Shown: positions 9,069-17,742, numbered from the stretch's first letter. The stretch: DNA of 64,000 nucleotides from Pseudoxanthobacter soli DSM 19599 (GCF_900148505.1 NZ_FRXO01000001.1:124001-188000); one strand, 5' to 3'. The notes: generated from the sequence alone by a model not told the origin. Numbers and translations: made by a program.

Positions 9069-10361
9069 ATGCCCTGGGGTCAACTCATCGTCGTGCTCGG
9101 GCTGTTGCTGCTCAACGCCTTCTTCGCGATGTCTGAACTCGCCGTGGTCTCTTCCCGGCGCGCACGTCTTCAGCAGATGATGGGCGACGGGAGGCGCGGC
9201 GCGGCCGCGGCCCTCAAGCTCGCCGAGGATCCGACCGGCTTCTTGTCGGCCGTGCAGGTCGGCATCACGCTCGTCGCGATCCTGTCCGGCGCCTATGGCG
9301 AATCGGCGTTCGCCGACCCGCTGTCCCACGAACTCGCGACCATCCCGGCAATTGCACCGCACGCGAGCGCGATTGCGTCGACGATCGTGGTTTTCCTGCT
9401 GGCCTATGTCTCGCTCATCGTGGGCGAACTCGTCCCGAAGCGGGTCGCGCTGACCAATCCCGAGCGGTTCGCCTGCGTCGTCGCCGGCCCGATGACGATC
9501 GTCGCGATTATCGGCCGGCCGATCGTATGGCTGCTGCGCCGCTCGACAGAGGCCGTGCTGCGGCTGATCGGCGTGCGCGAGGACACCGAATCCCGCGTGA
9601 CGGAAGAAGAGGTCAAGACGCTGATCGCCGAGGGCACCGAGGCGGGCGTGTTCCAGCCGGCCGAACGCGAGATGATCGAGGGTGTGCTGCGCGTCGCCGA
9701 CCGCTCGGTGCGCTCGATCATGGTGGCGCGCCCGGACGTGATCTGGCTCGATGTCGACGATCCGACCGATGCCGTACTCGACGAGATCAGCACCAGCGGC
9801 CATTCGCGCTATCCGGTCGCCCACGGCGACATCGAGGCCGTGTTCGGCGTCGTGCACGCCAAGGACCTCCTGGAACAGCAGCGCAGCACCGGCGCGGTCG
9901 ATCTCGAGGCGGCGGCCCGGCCTCCCGTGTTCGTGTCCGACCGCACGCCGATCCTCAAGCTCCTCGATCAGTTCCGCTCCGGCAACGTTCATCTCGTCGT
10001 CGTCGTCGACGAGCACGGCAGTTTCGAGGGCATCGTCACGCCGTCCGACATCCTGGCCGCCATCGCCGGCATCCTGCCTGAGGAAGGCGAAGCCGATTCG
10101 GAGGCCGTGCGACGTCATGACGGTTCGTGGCTGCTCGACGGGCGCATGGCGATCGACGACGTGGAGCGCACGCTCGGCCTCAAGGACATGAACGAGGACG
10201 AGGACTTCACCACGCTTGCCGGATTCGTACTGAACGAGATGCGTCGCATTCCCTCCGCCGGCGAGAGTTTCGTCTGGAGAGGCTGGCGGTTCGAGGTGGT
10301 CGATCTCGACGGTCGGCGCATCGACAAGGTCCTGGCCAGCGCCACCAACGACGAGACGTGA
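9069..10361 (+). CDS. CNNM/HlyC-CorC family membrane protein (DUF21 + CBS pair + transporter-associated domain)
   Basis: A 430-residue protein of the hemolysin-C/CorC or CNNM class. Members are linked to Mg2+/Co2+ movement or resistance; the old hemolysin name is historical. The DUF21 transmembrane domain (residues 1-180) includes LLLLNAFFAMSELAVVSS and GELVPKRVAL. A CBS pair follows at about 205-330, and the CorC_HlyC C-terminal domain at about 345-425 (TLAGFVLNEMRRIP). The start ATG at 9069 follows a weak GTGAGCGG site. It lies 177 bp after exoD and 24 bp before the DUF1624 gene, so it may be cotranscribed with the latter. Confidence 0.88.
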   Translation: MPWGQLIVVLGLLLLNAFFAMSELAVVSSRRARLQQMMGDGRRGAAAALKLAEDPTGFLSAVQVGITLVAILSGAYGESAFADPLSHELATIPAIAPHASAIASTIVVFLLAYVSLIVGELVPKRVALTNPERFACVVAGPMTIVAIIGRPIVWLLRRSTEAVLRLIGVREDTESRVTEEEVKTLIAEGTEAGVFQPAEREMIEGVLRVADRSVRSIMVARPDVIWLDVDDPTDAVLDEISTSGHSRYPVAHGDIEAVFGVVHAKDLLEQQRSTGAVDLEAAARPPVFVSDRTPILKLLDQFRSGNVHLVVVVDEHGSFEGIVTPSDILAAIAGILPEEGEADSEAVRRHDGSWLLDGRMAIDDVERTLGLKDMNEDEDFTTLAGFVLNEMRRIPSAGESFVWRGWRFEVVDLDGRRIDKVLASATNDET

Positions 10362-10385
10362 CGGTGGGCAGCAGGTGACGGGCGC

Positions 10386-11435
10386 ATGAGCGAAGCAATG
10401 CGGATGCGGGACCGGGAAGCGCGGCGCGGAGCCGTGCACACCGCGCCGGATGCGCCCGGTGGGGGGCGGGGCGGCCGTGCCGGCTCCGGCCGCATTGCCG
10501 TGATCGACATCGCGCGGGGTATCGCGCTCGTCGCCATGGCATCCTACCACCTGTCGTTCGACCTCAGCTTCTACGGCTTCGTGTCGTGGCCGGTCACGAC
10601 GGGGGTTGAGTGGGTCGCCTACGCCCGCTCGATCGCGGCCACCTTCCTGATGCTCAGCGGCTTCTCCCTGGTGCTGATGACGCGGCGCGGCATCGCACCG
10701 TTGAAGATCGCAAGGCGCGTCGCCGTCGTCGGCGGCGCGGCCGTGCTCGTCAGCCTCGGCACCTGGGCGGTCGTTCCGGACGACGTGGTGCGCTTCGGCA
10801 TCCTGCACTGCATCGCTGTGACCACGGTGCTCGGCCTCGCCTTCGTGCGGCTGCCGCCACTGGCGACGCTCGCCGTCGCCGTCGTCGTGTTCGCGATCCC
10901 TCAGTTCGCTCGAACGCCGGCACTCGATTCGGTGTGGCTCGTCTGGCTCGGTCTCGCGGCGGACCCGCCATCTTCGATGGACTACGTTCCGCTGCTGCCC
11001 TGGTTCTCCGCGGTGCTCGTCGGCATCGCCGCCGGCCGCTTCGCGCTCGACCGCGATCTCCTGCGCGGCCTCGCCCGCATCGAGCCGCGCTCGCGTCTCC
11101 TGCGCGCTCTCGGCTTTGCGGGGCGTCACAGCCTGCCGGTCTATCTGATCCACCAGCCGGTGTTCTTCGCCCTGATCGAGCTGTCGCTGCTGTTCGGCGC
11201 GACGCCCGCGGTGCGGGTCAGCGACTATCGGTCGAGCTGCATGGAAAGCTGCCGTGCGACCGGCACCGGCGAGGCGAGCTGCACCACCTATTGCAGTTGC
11301 ACCGCGGAGGGATTCGGCCGCGCCGATCTCTGGAGCAACCTCGCTGCCGCGCGGCCGGGGTCGTCGGAGCAATCGCTGGTGGACGCCATCGTGCGCGAAT
11401 GCCGAATGCGCGCCCTAGTCCCCGGGGGGCAATAA
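10386..11435 (+). CDS. DUF1624 (heparan-alpha-glucosaminide acetyltransferase-like) membrane protein with Cys-rich tail
   Basis: A 349-residue multi-span membrane protein of the DUF1624 group of acyltransferase-like proteins. The signature IAVIDIARGIALVAMASYH occurs near residue 37, with RFGILHCIA near 137 and GRHSLPVYLIHQP near 241. About seven hydrophobic segments are visible. A C-terminal loop after the last segment contains five cysteines (codons at 11238, 11250, 11280, 11292 and 11298), which may form disulfides or bind metal outside the membrane. The natural substrate is unknown; envelope glycan acylation is inferred from the family. It starts 24 bp after the CNNM gene. Confidence 0.8.
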   Translation: MSEAMRMRDREARRGAVHTAPDAPGGGRGGRAGSGRIAVIDIARGIALVAMASYHLSFDLSFYGFVSWPVTTGVEWVAYARSIAATFLMLSGFSLVLMTRRGIAPLKIARRVAVVGGAAVLVSLGTWAVVPDDVVRFGILHCIAVTTVLGLAFVRLPPLATLAVAVVVFAIPQFARTPALDSVWLVWLGLAADPPSSMDYVPLLPWFSAVLVGIAAGRFALDRDLLRGLARIEPRSRLLRALGFAGRHSLPVYLIHQPVFFALIELSLLFGATPAVRVSDYRSSCMESCRATGTGEASCTTYCSCTAEGFGRADLWSNLAAARPGSSEQSLVDAIVRECRMRALVPGGQ

Positions 11436-11500
11436 AGCTCCCGCGGGCTGTCACGAACGGCTTCAGGCTCCGGGTTCAATCCCCGGCCTGATCGCAACGA

Positions 11501-11530
11501 TCGAACGGGAGATGCGTTCGAACGGGAGAT
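11501..11530. repeat. direct repeat of 13 bp at a 17-bp period
   Basis: TCGAACGGGAGAT occurs at 11501-11513 and 11518-11530 in the 107-bp gap between the convergent DUF1624 and methyltransferase genes. No role is evident. Confidence 0.5.
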
Positions 11531-11542
11531 CCGGCCGGCCTG

Positions 11543-12220
11543 TCAGTGCTTCTTGAACTGGAGCAGGGTGAACAGCCCGAGCGGGGGAACCAGCCGGTTC
11601 TCCACCAGCGTCACGTCGGCACGTCCGAGCAGGCGCTCGACCGGCATCTCGAGGTCCCAGCCGAGCTTGGGCGACAGCGGCGACAGGCAGCGCTCCACCG
11701 GCGCCCATGCGCCCTTCCGCGAGCGGAAGTGATTGACCACGATCACCGTGCCGCCCGGGCGGGTGACGCGCACGAGCTCGCTGAAGACGCGCTCCGGATC
11801 CGGCACGGCACTCATCAGGTACATGCCGACGGTGCAATCGAAGCTGCCGTCTTCGAACGCAAGCTCCATCGCGTCCATCTCGATCAGCGCCTCGATGTTC
11901 TGCAGGCCGCGACGGCGGACGCGCTCACCGGCACGGCGCAGCATCTCGGCCGAGAAGTCGATGCCGGTGACCTTCACGTCCGGCCGGTAGAGCGGAAGCG
12001 ACAGGCCGGTGCCGACGCCGGCTTCCAGCACTCGGCCGCCGAGCCGGTTCAGGCGGCGCACCGCCATGTTGCGGCCCCGCGACATCGGCAGGTCGAACAC
12101 CGTGTCGTAAACCGGGGCCCACGTCGCATAGGCGGACTGCAGACCGCCGGAGGTCAGCGGGGTCGACCCATGCTTGTGGCGGGCGGCCTGCCTTTTGGGT
12201 GCAACCGTGCTACGCGACAT
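11543..12220 (-). CDS. class I SAM methyltransferase, probably PmtA-like phospholipid N-methyltransferase
   Basis: A 225-residue cytoplasmic or membrane-associated SAM-dependent methyltransferase. Motif I is VLEAGVGTGLSLPLY near residue 64; the acidic VTGIDFSAEML follows near 83, and SFDCTVGMYLMSAVPDP lies near 124. The N-terminal YATWAPVYDTVFDLP and overall length resemble the Rhodobacter/rhizobial PmtA type, which methylates phosphatidylethanolamine toward phosphatidylcholine. Other small-molecule methyltransferases share this N-terminus, so the substrate is inferred. It sits 20 bp downstream of mnmA on the same strand and may be cotranscribed with it. Confidence 0.72.
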   Translation of the reverse strand: MSRSTVAPKRQAARHKHGSTPLTSGGLQSAYATWAPVYDTVFDLPMSRGRNMAVRRLNRLGGRVLEAGVGTGLSLPLYRPDVKVTGIDFSAEMLRRAGERVRRRGLQNIEALIEMDAMELAFEDGSFDCTVGMYLMSAVPDPERVFSELVRVTRPGGTVIVVNHFRSRKGAWAPVERCLSPLSPKLGWDLEMPVERLLGRADVTLVENRLVPPLGLFTLLQFKKH

Positions 12221-12240
12221 GATCCGTTGTCCGTGAGTGG

Positions 12241-13500
12241 TCAGCCAGCCAGACGCAGGCCGTGGAGCCCGGACGTTTGGAGGGTGGGCGAGCCCGGGGC
12301 CGCCTGGTCTTGGGGAGGAACGGGGCTGCGGGCGGCCTCGGGCGAGGCGTTCATGGTGTGGGGACCGCGGGCGATGAACCCGCCGCCGAGCACGCGGGCG
12401 CGAGGCTCCGGCCCCTCGTAGAGCACGCAGGCCTGCCCCGGCGCAACACCGCTCTCGCCTCCCACCAGATCGACGAACACGGCGCCGTCTTCGATGTGAA
12501 GAAGGGCGGGCGCCGGATCGCGGGTGGAGCGGACGCGGGCGTGGATTTCGAGACCGGCGGCTGCGGCCTCCTCGAGGGTGCCGTCGCCGATCCAGTTGAC
12601 GTCGCGCAGCGGAACCCGCCGCGTCACGAGGGCCTCGCGCGGCCCCACCACCACCCGGCGGCTTTCGGGGTCGAGCGAGACCACATAGAGCGGCTCGCCG
12701 ATGGAAAGGCCGAGGCCCCGACGCTGGCCGATGGTGAAGTGGATGATGCCGCGATGCCGGCCGAGCACCCGGCCGTCGGTATGCACGATCTCACCCGGCT
12801 CGGCGGCACCGGGGCGCAGCCGCTCGATCATCTCGGCATACCGGCCGGTGGGCACGAAGCAGATGTCCTGACTGTCCGGCTTGTCGGCGACGACGAGGCC
12901 GAGGTCGCGCGCGAGCCGCCGCGTTTCGCTCTTCGGAATCTCGCCGAGCGGGAACCGGACGAAATCGAGCTGCGCGCGGGTGGTGGCGAACAGGAAATAG
13001 CTTTGATCGCGCTCCGCATCCGCGGGCCTGAAAAGGCCACGCCCGGACGGCGTGCCGCGGGTCGAGACATAATGGCCCGTGGCGAGCGCGGTTGCCCCGA
13101 GATCGCGGGCGGTTTCGAGAAGATCGGAGAACTTGACGGTTTGGTTGCAGGCGACGCACGGCACCGGCGTCTCGCCCGCGAGATAGCTGTCGGCGAAGCC
13201 CTCGATCACGGCGTCGCGGAACCGCTCCTCCATGTCGAGCACGTAGTGGGGGATGCCGAGCGTCTCGGCGACGCGGCGCGCATCGCGGATGTCGCGCCCG
13301 GCGCAGCACGCGCCCGGCCGATGGCTCGCTTCGCCGTGATCGTAGAGCTGAAGCGTGACGCCGACGACATCGTAGCCGGCCTGCTTGACCAGAGCCGCGA
13401 CCAGCGACGAATCGACGCCGCCGGACATGGCGACGACGACACGGTGGTCCTGTGGGCGACCCGGAAGGTCAAGATCGATCCGCATGGCGTTCTCGGACAT
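12241..13500 (-). CDS. mnmA: tRNA-specific 2-thiouridylase
   Basis: Makes 2-thiouridine at wobble position 34 of Lys, Glu and Gln tRNAs in the cytoplasm. The 419-residue protein shows the PP-loop [10 protein letters not shown] (residues 23-32), the catalytic cysteine Cys115 in PVPCVACN and the partner Cys214 in [18 protein letters not shown] and the C-terminal beta-barrel are also typical. The start at 13500 is supported by a GGAAAAG site upstream; the frame runs open farther upstream without similarity. The C-terminal 40 residues (Pro/Ala-rich) exceed the usual family end. A 627-bp region separates it from the divergent sciP gene. Confidence 0.93.
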   Translation of the reverse strand: MSENAMRIDLDLPGRPQDHRVVVAMSGGVDSSLVAALVKQAGYDVVGVTLQLYDHGEASHRPGACCAGRDIRDARRVAETLGIPHYVLDMEERFRDAVIEGFADSYLAGETPVPCVACNQTVKFSDLLETARDLGATALATGHYVSTRGTPSGRGLFRPADAERDQSYFLFATTRAQLDFVRFPLGEIPKSETRRLARDLGLVVADKPDSQDICFVPTGRYAEMIERLRPGAAEPGEIVHTDGRVLGRHRGIIHFTIGQRRGLGLSIGEPLYVVSLDPESRRVVVGPREALVTRRVPLRDVNWIGDGTLEEAAAAGLEIHARVRSTRDPAPALLHIEDGAVFVDLVGGESGVAPGQACVLYEGPEPRARVLGGGFIARGPHTMNASPEAARSPVPPQDQAAPGSPTLQTSGLHGLRLAG

Positions 13501-14127
13501 GACTTTTCCAAAAGCGGGCCCCGACGGGCGCCGCGCGGCGCGGCTCCGGCGGACGGTACGACGCGACCGTCGCACCACGACCGCAGAACTGATCGCACGC
13601 GAGGCCGGTCGCGACCCGGACCCGCACGGCAAACATAGGACGACGTCACCGGAAGGGATAGCCGGCTGTTCGAACGGACGGCGCTGACGTCCAGCGCCGA
13701 ACCGGTATGTGCGTATTATATCCGAACGCATCGATGCCGTCCAAGATCGGCGCGCGGCTTCCCGCGACGAGCCGGCTGCGCGGCGGCTGACGGGGTCCGT
13801 CGAGGCTTCGGAAAGGCAACCCGTTCGACCTGCGATCGTTCCGGCTGCCTCGGCCCGGGTCCGCACCCGGGCTCCCGTTAGATGGCGCGCGGGCGGGCGC
13901 TCTGCAAGGCGGTGGAGGTCGAGAGGGCATCTTTCCCGGGTCTCTTGTTTCCCGGGTCTCTTGTTTCCGGGGTCTCTTGGCGCCGTGAGCTCCGTCCGGT
14001 CTGTCGATCATGGGCGCGATGAACGCCACCTGAACGCAGGGTCACATCAGGCGGGAACATTTGCCGATTTTTAAATCTCGGGCTGTAGGGTCACCGTCAA
14101 AAGGTCGGGTGGCGTTGTGAGAGTTCG
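13501..14127. other. intergenic region between divergent mnmA and sciP
   Basis: This 627-bp region has no convincing gene. It holds a three-copy 16-bp tandem repeat (13935-13982) and, near 14060-14095, an AT-richer patch (TTTTTAAATC) that may belong to the sciP promoter. I could not define -35 and -10 boxes with confidence. Confidence 0.5.
13935..13982. repeat. three tandem copies of a 16-bp unit
   Basis: CCCGGGTCTCTTGTTT is repeated exactly at 13935-13950 and 13951-13966, with a diverged third copy at 13967-13982. The array is non-coding and lies between mnmA and sciP. Confidence 0.85.
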
Positions 14128-14403
14128 ATGACCGATCAGGTTCGACCCCGCGTGCGTTATGTCATTGGTCCGGACGGAAGTCCGTTGACGGTTGCCGATC
14201 TGCCTCCCGGGAACACCCAACGCTGGGTGATCCGGCGCAAGGCAGAAGTCGTTGCGGCCGTTCGCGGCGGACTCTTGTCCCTCGAAGAGGCATGCCGCCG
14301 CTATACTTTAACCGTCGATGAATTCCTGTCCTGGCAGGCCTTGATCGACCGTCACGGCCTCGCCGGACTGCGCGCCACGCGCATCCAGGAATATCGCGGC
14401 TAG
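14128..14403 (+). CDS. sciP: CtrA inhibitor SciP (DUF1153)
   Basis: Small DNA-binding regulator that, in Caulobacter, binds CtrA at its target promoters and blocks activation in G1. The 91-residue protein is almost all DUF1153: RVRYVIGPDGSPLT near residue 8, RWVIRRKAEVVAAVRGGL near 32 and the helix-turn-helix EEACRRYTLTVDEFLSWQ near 52. It ends in ATRIQEYRG, the usual family C-terminus. The TAG stop codon coincides with the first three bases of a palindromic repeat element (14401-14516). The call is firm because the family is highly conserved across alphaproteobacteria; the cell-cycle role here is by homology. Confidence 0.93.
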   Translation: MTDQVRPRVRYVIGPDGSPLTVADLPPGNTQRWVIRRKAEVVAAVRGGLLSLEEACRRYTLTVDEFLSWQALIDRHGLAGLRATRIQEYRG

Positions 14404-14516
14404 AGCGCTTGTCGATCTGATGGAATCATCAGATCGACAAGAAATCGCTCCAGATTCAAAAGCTTGCGCATAACCTTGTCGTTCAGATCGATACGATCTG
14501 AACGGGTTATGCTCTA
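14401..14516 (-). repeat. dispersed two-hairpin intergenic element, clean copy
   Basis: A 116-bp element bounded by TAGAGC (14401) and GCTCTA (to 14516). Hairpin one has a perfect 15-bp stem (arms 14408-14422 and 14427-14441, loop GAAT). Hairpin two has a perfect 10-bp stem (14481-14490 and 14494-14503), inside an outer CATAACC/GGTTATG pairing (14469-14475 with 14505-14511). Degenerate copies occur at 56099-56196 and 62109-62211, in the opposite orientation, and a partial copy lies at 55226-55257. It may also act as a terminator for sciP. Confidence 0.8.
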
Positions 14517-14835
14517 AGGCCTCCATATCGCGGCTGAGGCATCGCGGACGTCTGCTGCCGCGACCTGTTCCGGACGCCCGGGCACCGCCGTGCCCGAGCC
14601 GTCGACATTTTCTCCGGTGCCGGTTTCTTCCCAGCGTCCGCTCCCGGCGACGCGGCGGCTTTGCCCGCCGTCGCCGCTTGTCTTCGACAATTCAAGCCGC
14701 GGATGCGGGGCATCCTCATTGTCGCATGGCTGCTATGAGCCTGCCGACGTGGTGGGTACGCCCGAATTCGCCGATCCTGAACGGCCAGCTCAAATCCTCC
14801 GTGCTCCAGGCCGATTCTTTTCGGGATCCGCGACG
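14404..14835. other. gap between sciP and the MFS gene
   Basis: The first 113 bp are the palindromic element. The remaining roughly 320 bp show no gene; the MFS reading frame is open back to 14590, but that extension has no similarity to the family and lacks a ribosome site. Confidence 0.5.
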
Positions 14836-16014
14836 ATGTCGTTGCCGCTTTTCGCCTTGGCTCTCGCATCCTTTGGGATCGGGACGACCGAATTCGTCAT
14901 CATGGGGCTTCTGCCGGAGGTTGCAGCCGATCTCGGCGTGAGCATCCCCACGGCGGGCCTGCTGATCACCGGCTACGCCATGGGTGTGGTGGTCGGTGCG
15001 CCCATCGTCGCGGCGGCGACCAACGGTCTGCCGCGCAAGGCGACGCTGGTCGGCCTGACCGGCATGTTCATCCTCGGCAACTTCCTCTGCGCGATCGCCC
15101 CGAACTACTGGTTCCTGATGGGCGCACGGGTGGTGACCGCCTTCTGCCACGGCGCCTATTTCGGCATCGGCGGCGTGGTGGCGGCGGGCCTCGTGCCGCA
15201 GAACCAACGCGCGCGGGCGATGGCGCTGATGTTCGCCGGCCTGACGGTCGCCAACATCCTCGGCGTTCCGGCCGGCACCGCGCTCGGCCAGTGGCTCGGC
15301 TGGCGCTCGACATTCTGGGCCGTGGTCGCCATCGGCGCCATTGCCACGACGGCGGTCGTGCTCTGGGTGCCGAAAGAAATCCCGGTCTCCCGCGGCAATC
15401 TCAGGCAGGAGGTGAGGGTCCTCGCCAATACCCAGGTGCTGCTGGCGATGGCGACGAGCGTGGCGGGATCGTCAGCGCTGTTTGCGGTGTTCACCTACAT
15501 CGCGCCGCTGCTGCGCGAGGTCACCGGCGTCTCGCCTCATGGCGTCACGTGGATCCTCGTGCTGTTCGGGGTCGGCATCACGTTCGGCAACATCATCGGC
15601 GGCCGCCTCGCGGACTGGAAGGTGATGCCGACGCTGATCGGCTCGTTCGCGGTGCTGGCGCTGGTGTTCGTGGCGCTGGTGTTCACCAGCCACTCTCTGG
15701 TGCCCATGATCGTCACGATCGTGATCTGGGGCGTGCTGTCCTTCGCCATCGTGCCGCCGCTGCAGATTCGCGTGCTCGACGGTGCGCGCGGCGCCCCGAA
15801 TCTCGCGTCCAGCCTCAACCAGGGCGCCTTCAATCTCGGCAATGCGGCCGGGGCGTGGATCGGCGGTGCGGCCCTCTCCGCTGGCGTGCCGTACGATCAC
15901 CTTCCGTGGGTCGGCATGGCGATGGCGCTGGTCGCGCTCGCGATCTGCCTGGTGTCGCGCTCGATCGACCGCCGCAATGCGGCCCGTCCTCAGTTCGCGA
16001 TGTCGCTTAACTGA
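14836..16014 (+). CDS. MFS transporter, DHA1 (YdhP/AraJ-like) efflux type
   Basis: A 392-residue 12-span inner-membrane exporter of the major facilitator superfamily. It begins directly with transmembrane segment 1 and the subgroup signature FGIGTTEFVIMGLLPEVAAD. The MFS motif-A loop appears as AAATNGLPRKATLVG near residue 60, and LAVPAGT-like LGVPAGTALGQ near 139. This subgroup includes AraJ, YdhP and chloramphenicol-resistance-like proteins; the substrate cannot be read from sequence. The start at 14836 gives the standard family N-terminus, and a longer open frame upstream is rejected. The last 8 bp overlap the convergent metallophosphoesterase gene. Confidence 0.87.
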   Translation: MSLPLFALALASFGIGTTEFVIMGLLPEVAADLGVSIPTAGLLITGYAMGVVVGAPIVAAATNGLPRKATLVGLTGMFILGNFLCAIAPNYWFLMGARVVTAFCHGAYFGIGGVVAAGLVPQNQRARAMALMFAGLTVANILGVPAGTALGQWLGWRSTFWAVVAIGAIATTAVVLWVPKEIPVSRGNLRQEVRVLANTQVLLAMATSVAGSSALFAVFTYIAPLLREVTGVSPHGVTWILVLFGVGITFGNIIGGRLADWKVMPTLIGSFAVLALVFVALVFTSHSLVPMIVTIVIWGVLSFAIVPPLQIRVLDGARGAPNLASSLNQGAFNLGNAAGAWIGGAALSAGVPYDHLPWVGMAMALVALAICLVSRSIDRRNAARPQFAMSLN

Positions 16015-16969
16015 GCTGCGTCCTCGTCGCGCGACTGCGCGGGCGCATGAGCAGGCGGGACGAAATTTCCTCGACCGTTTCCGGCGCTTCCGGGGTCAGG
16101 CCGCGCTCGATCATGCGGCAGTGCCAGGCCCCCGGCCCGCCGTCGATCTCGAACAGGTTGTAGCGCGCGCCTTCATGGCGTTCGTCGGGGGTGGCCGAGG
16201 CCGAGGGCACGCCCACGACCGGCACCCGGCCGTCGCGCCCCTTGATGTGCAGCACGCCGGCGCGATGATTGTGGCCGTGCAGGACGAGTTCGGCGCCGGC
16301 CTCGCGGATCGCCGCGCGGAAGCGCGAGCCGCCGATCAGCCGCTTGTGCCACGGGGTGGAGCCGCGCACCGGCGGATGATGGATCAGCACGACGCGGAAC
16401 AGGCCCTCGTGGCGCAGCGCTTCCAGAATTTCGGTGAGAATCAGGCTCTGCGTCGTCCCGAAATGTCCGGTCGCCATGAACGGGGCGGAGGCGCGGGCGC
16501 TCGACGTGCCGACGATGGCGATGGGGCCGCGGCGGCGGACGAACGGAAAGCGCGCGCCGAGCACACCGCCGGGATCCGGCTCGTCCGACACCGCGCGGTC
16601 GGGATCGCCCTGCATGAAAGCCGCCCAATGCCGGCCGGCGCGGCCGACGGCGCCGGGGACGTAGGCGTCGTGGTTGCCCGGCACGACGGTGACGCCCGTC
16701 GGAGAGCCGAGGGTGTCGAGCCAGGCGGCCGCCAGCTTGATCTCCTCCGGCAGTGCCAGATTCACGAGATCGCCGGTGACGGCGAGATGGTCGGGCGCCG
16801 TCATTTCCAGATCGGCCAGGAGAATGTCGAGCGAATCGCTGCCGAGCTTCACGGCGCGGTTGCGGCGCCAGTTGACGTAGCCGATCGCCCGCTTGGAGGC
16901 GAGTTGGCGGTAGCGCACGTCCGGAAGCGGGCCGAGATGAGGATCGGAAAGGTGGGCGAGCCGGAACAT
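16007..16969 (-). CDS. calcineurin-type metallophosphoesterase
   Basis: A 320-residue cytoplasmic metal-dependent phosphoesterase. All five family blocks are present: HLSDPHLG (residues 6-13), VTGDLVN near 65, VPGNHDA near 95, LIHHPP near 200 and HGHNHRAG near 240. These residues bind a two-metal centre. The substrate is not predictable; close types include cAMP phosphodiesterase-like CpdA and UDP-diacylglucosamine hydrolase-like proteins. The start at 16969 begins with the family-typical MFRLAHLSDPH; the open frame continues upstream without similarity. Confidence 0.87.
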   Translation of the reverse strand: MFRLAHLSDPHLGPLPDVRYRQLASKRAIGYVNWRRNRAVKLGSDSLDILLADLEMTAPDHLAVTGDLVNLALPEEIKLAAAWLDTLGSPTGVTVVPGNHDAYVPGAVGRAGRHWAAFMQGDPDRAVSDEPDPGGVLGARFPFVRRRGPIAIVGTSSARASAPFMATGHFGTTQSLILTEILEALRHEGLFRVVLIHHPPVRGSTPWHKRLIGGSRFRAAIREAGAELVLHGHNHRAGVLHIKGRDGRVPVVGVPSASATPDERHEGARYNLFEIDGGPGAWHCRMIERGLTPEAPETVEEISSRLLMRPRSRATRTQLS

Positions 16970-17187
16970 GAAACCCCATCTTGCGCTGTCGCCCGGAGTG
17001 CAGCGGCGACACTCTCGCCCGCATTCCCGATGGCATCGGACCACGGCCGGCGAACGTCGTCCGGCCGGCAAAGCGGTTCGGCGATAAACCGGAGCTCTGT
17101 CCTCCCGTTCCCGACAGGCTATATCCGAGGCAACGGCCGGCGGCCAGAGCGCGGCGGGGCTGAACCGACGTGGAGGAGGGCGCATCT

Positions 17188-17667
17188 ATGACGGACAGCC
17201 GCTGGGTTCGCCTCGTCGGCCCCATGGCCTGGCGGGCGATCAACCTCGCTGGCCGGCTGACGCGGGGCATGACGCTTGGCGTCCGTGCCGTGGCGTTCGA
17301 CCAGGATGGACGGGTATTCCTTGTCCGCCACGGCTACGTTCCGGGCTATCATCTGCCGGGTGGGGCGGTCGATCGGGGCGAGAGCGCTGAAGCTGCGATC
17401 GTCCGGGAGCTCGGAGAGGAAGGCAACCTCGTGCTCGCCGGGCGGCCGGTTCTTGCCGGGTTCTATTTCCAGCGGCGGCTGAAGGTCGACCATGTCGCGC
17501 TCTATGTCGTGCGGGGCGCACGGCAGACCGCTCCCATCACGCCGAATCGGGAGATTCGCGAGGCCGGGTTCTTCGTTCCCGATGCACTGCCGGAGGGCAC
17601 CACCGCGGCGACGCGCCGCCGCATTGCCGAGATCGTCCAGGGCCTGCCCCCGGATGCGGAATGGTGA
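17188..17667 (+). CDS. NUDIX hydrolase with altered Nudix box
   Basis: A 159-residue protein of the NUDIX pyrophosphohydrolase fold. The box GGAVDRGESAEAAIVRELGE followed by EGN keeps the REx2EE core that binds Mg2+, but Asn replaces the final conserved glycine of REUxEExGU. LPGGAVDRGE and the beta-strand AVAFDQDGRVFLVRHGY are typical. The start at 17188 is set by GGAGGAGGG, 7 nt upstream. The substrate is unknown. It is followed after 75 bp by a DoxX-type gene and then hemH, all on the plus strand, so these may be cotranscribed. Confidence 0.83.
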   Translation: MTDSRWVRLVGPMAWRAINLAGRLTRGMTLGVRAVAFDQDGRVFLVRHGYVPGYHLPGGAVDRGESAEAAIVRELGEEGNLVLAGRPVLAGFYFQRRLKVDHVALYVVRGARQTAPITPNREIREAGFFVPDALPEGTTAATRRRIAEIVQGLPPDAEW

Positions 17668-17742
17668 GACGCCGCTCTCGACCGCCGCAGGATCGCCGTG
17701 TAAGCCTTTGAAGCAACGGGATCGCAGGGCAGGAGCGCACGG

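Noticed and set aside
8043-11372. Very long open frame on the minus strand across exoD, the CNNM gene and the DUF1624 gene.
   Set aside because: It is Arg/His/Glu-rich with no domain resemblance and lies opposite three recognisable genes; it arises from high GC at third positions. Similar long opposite frames over the oxidase, gltB and thrC regions are rejected for the same reason.
11470-11486. CCGGGTTCAATCCCCGG resembles a tRNA T-arm (5-bp stem, TTCAATC loop).
   Set aside because: No matching acceptor stem, D-arm or anticodon arm is found about 50-70 bp upstream; the following CCTGATC has no GATCAGG partner. At best a fragment, more likely chance.
14590-14835. N-terminal extension of the MFS transporter.
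   Set aside because: The extension is Pro/Ser-rich without a ribosome site, and the transporter normally begins at the first membrane span, which follows the ATG at 14836.
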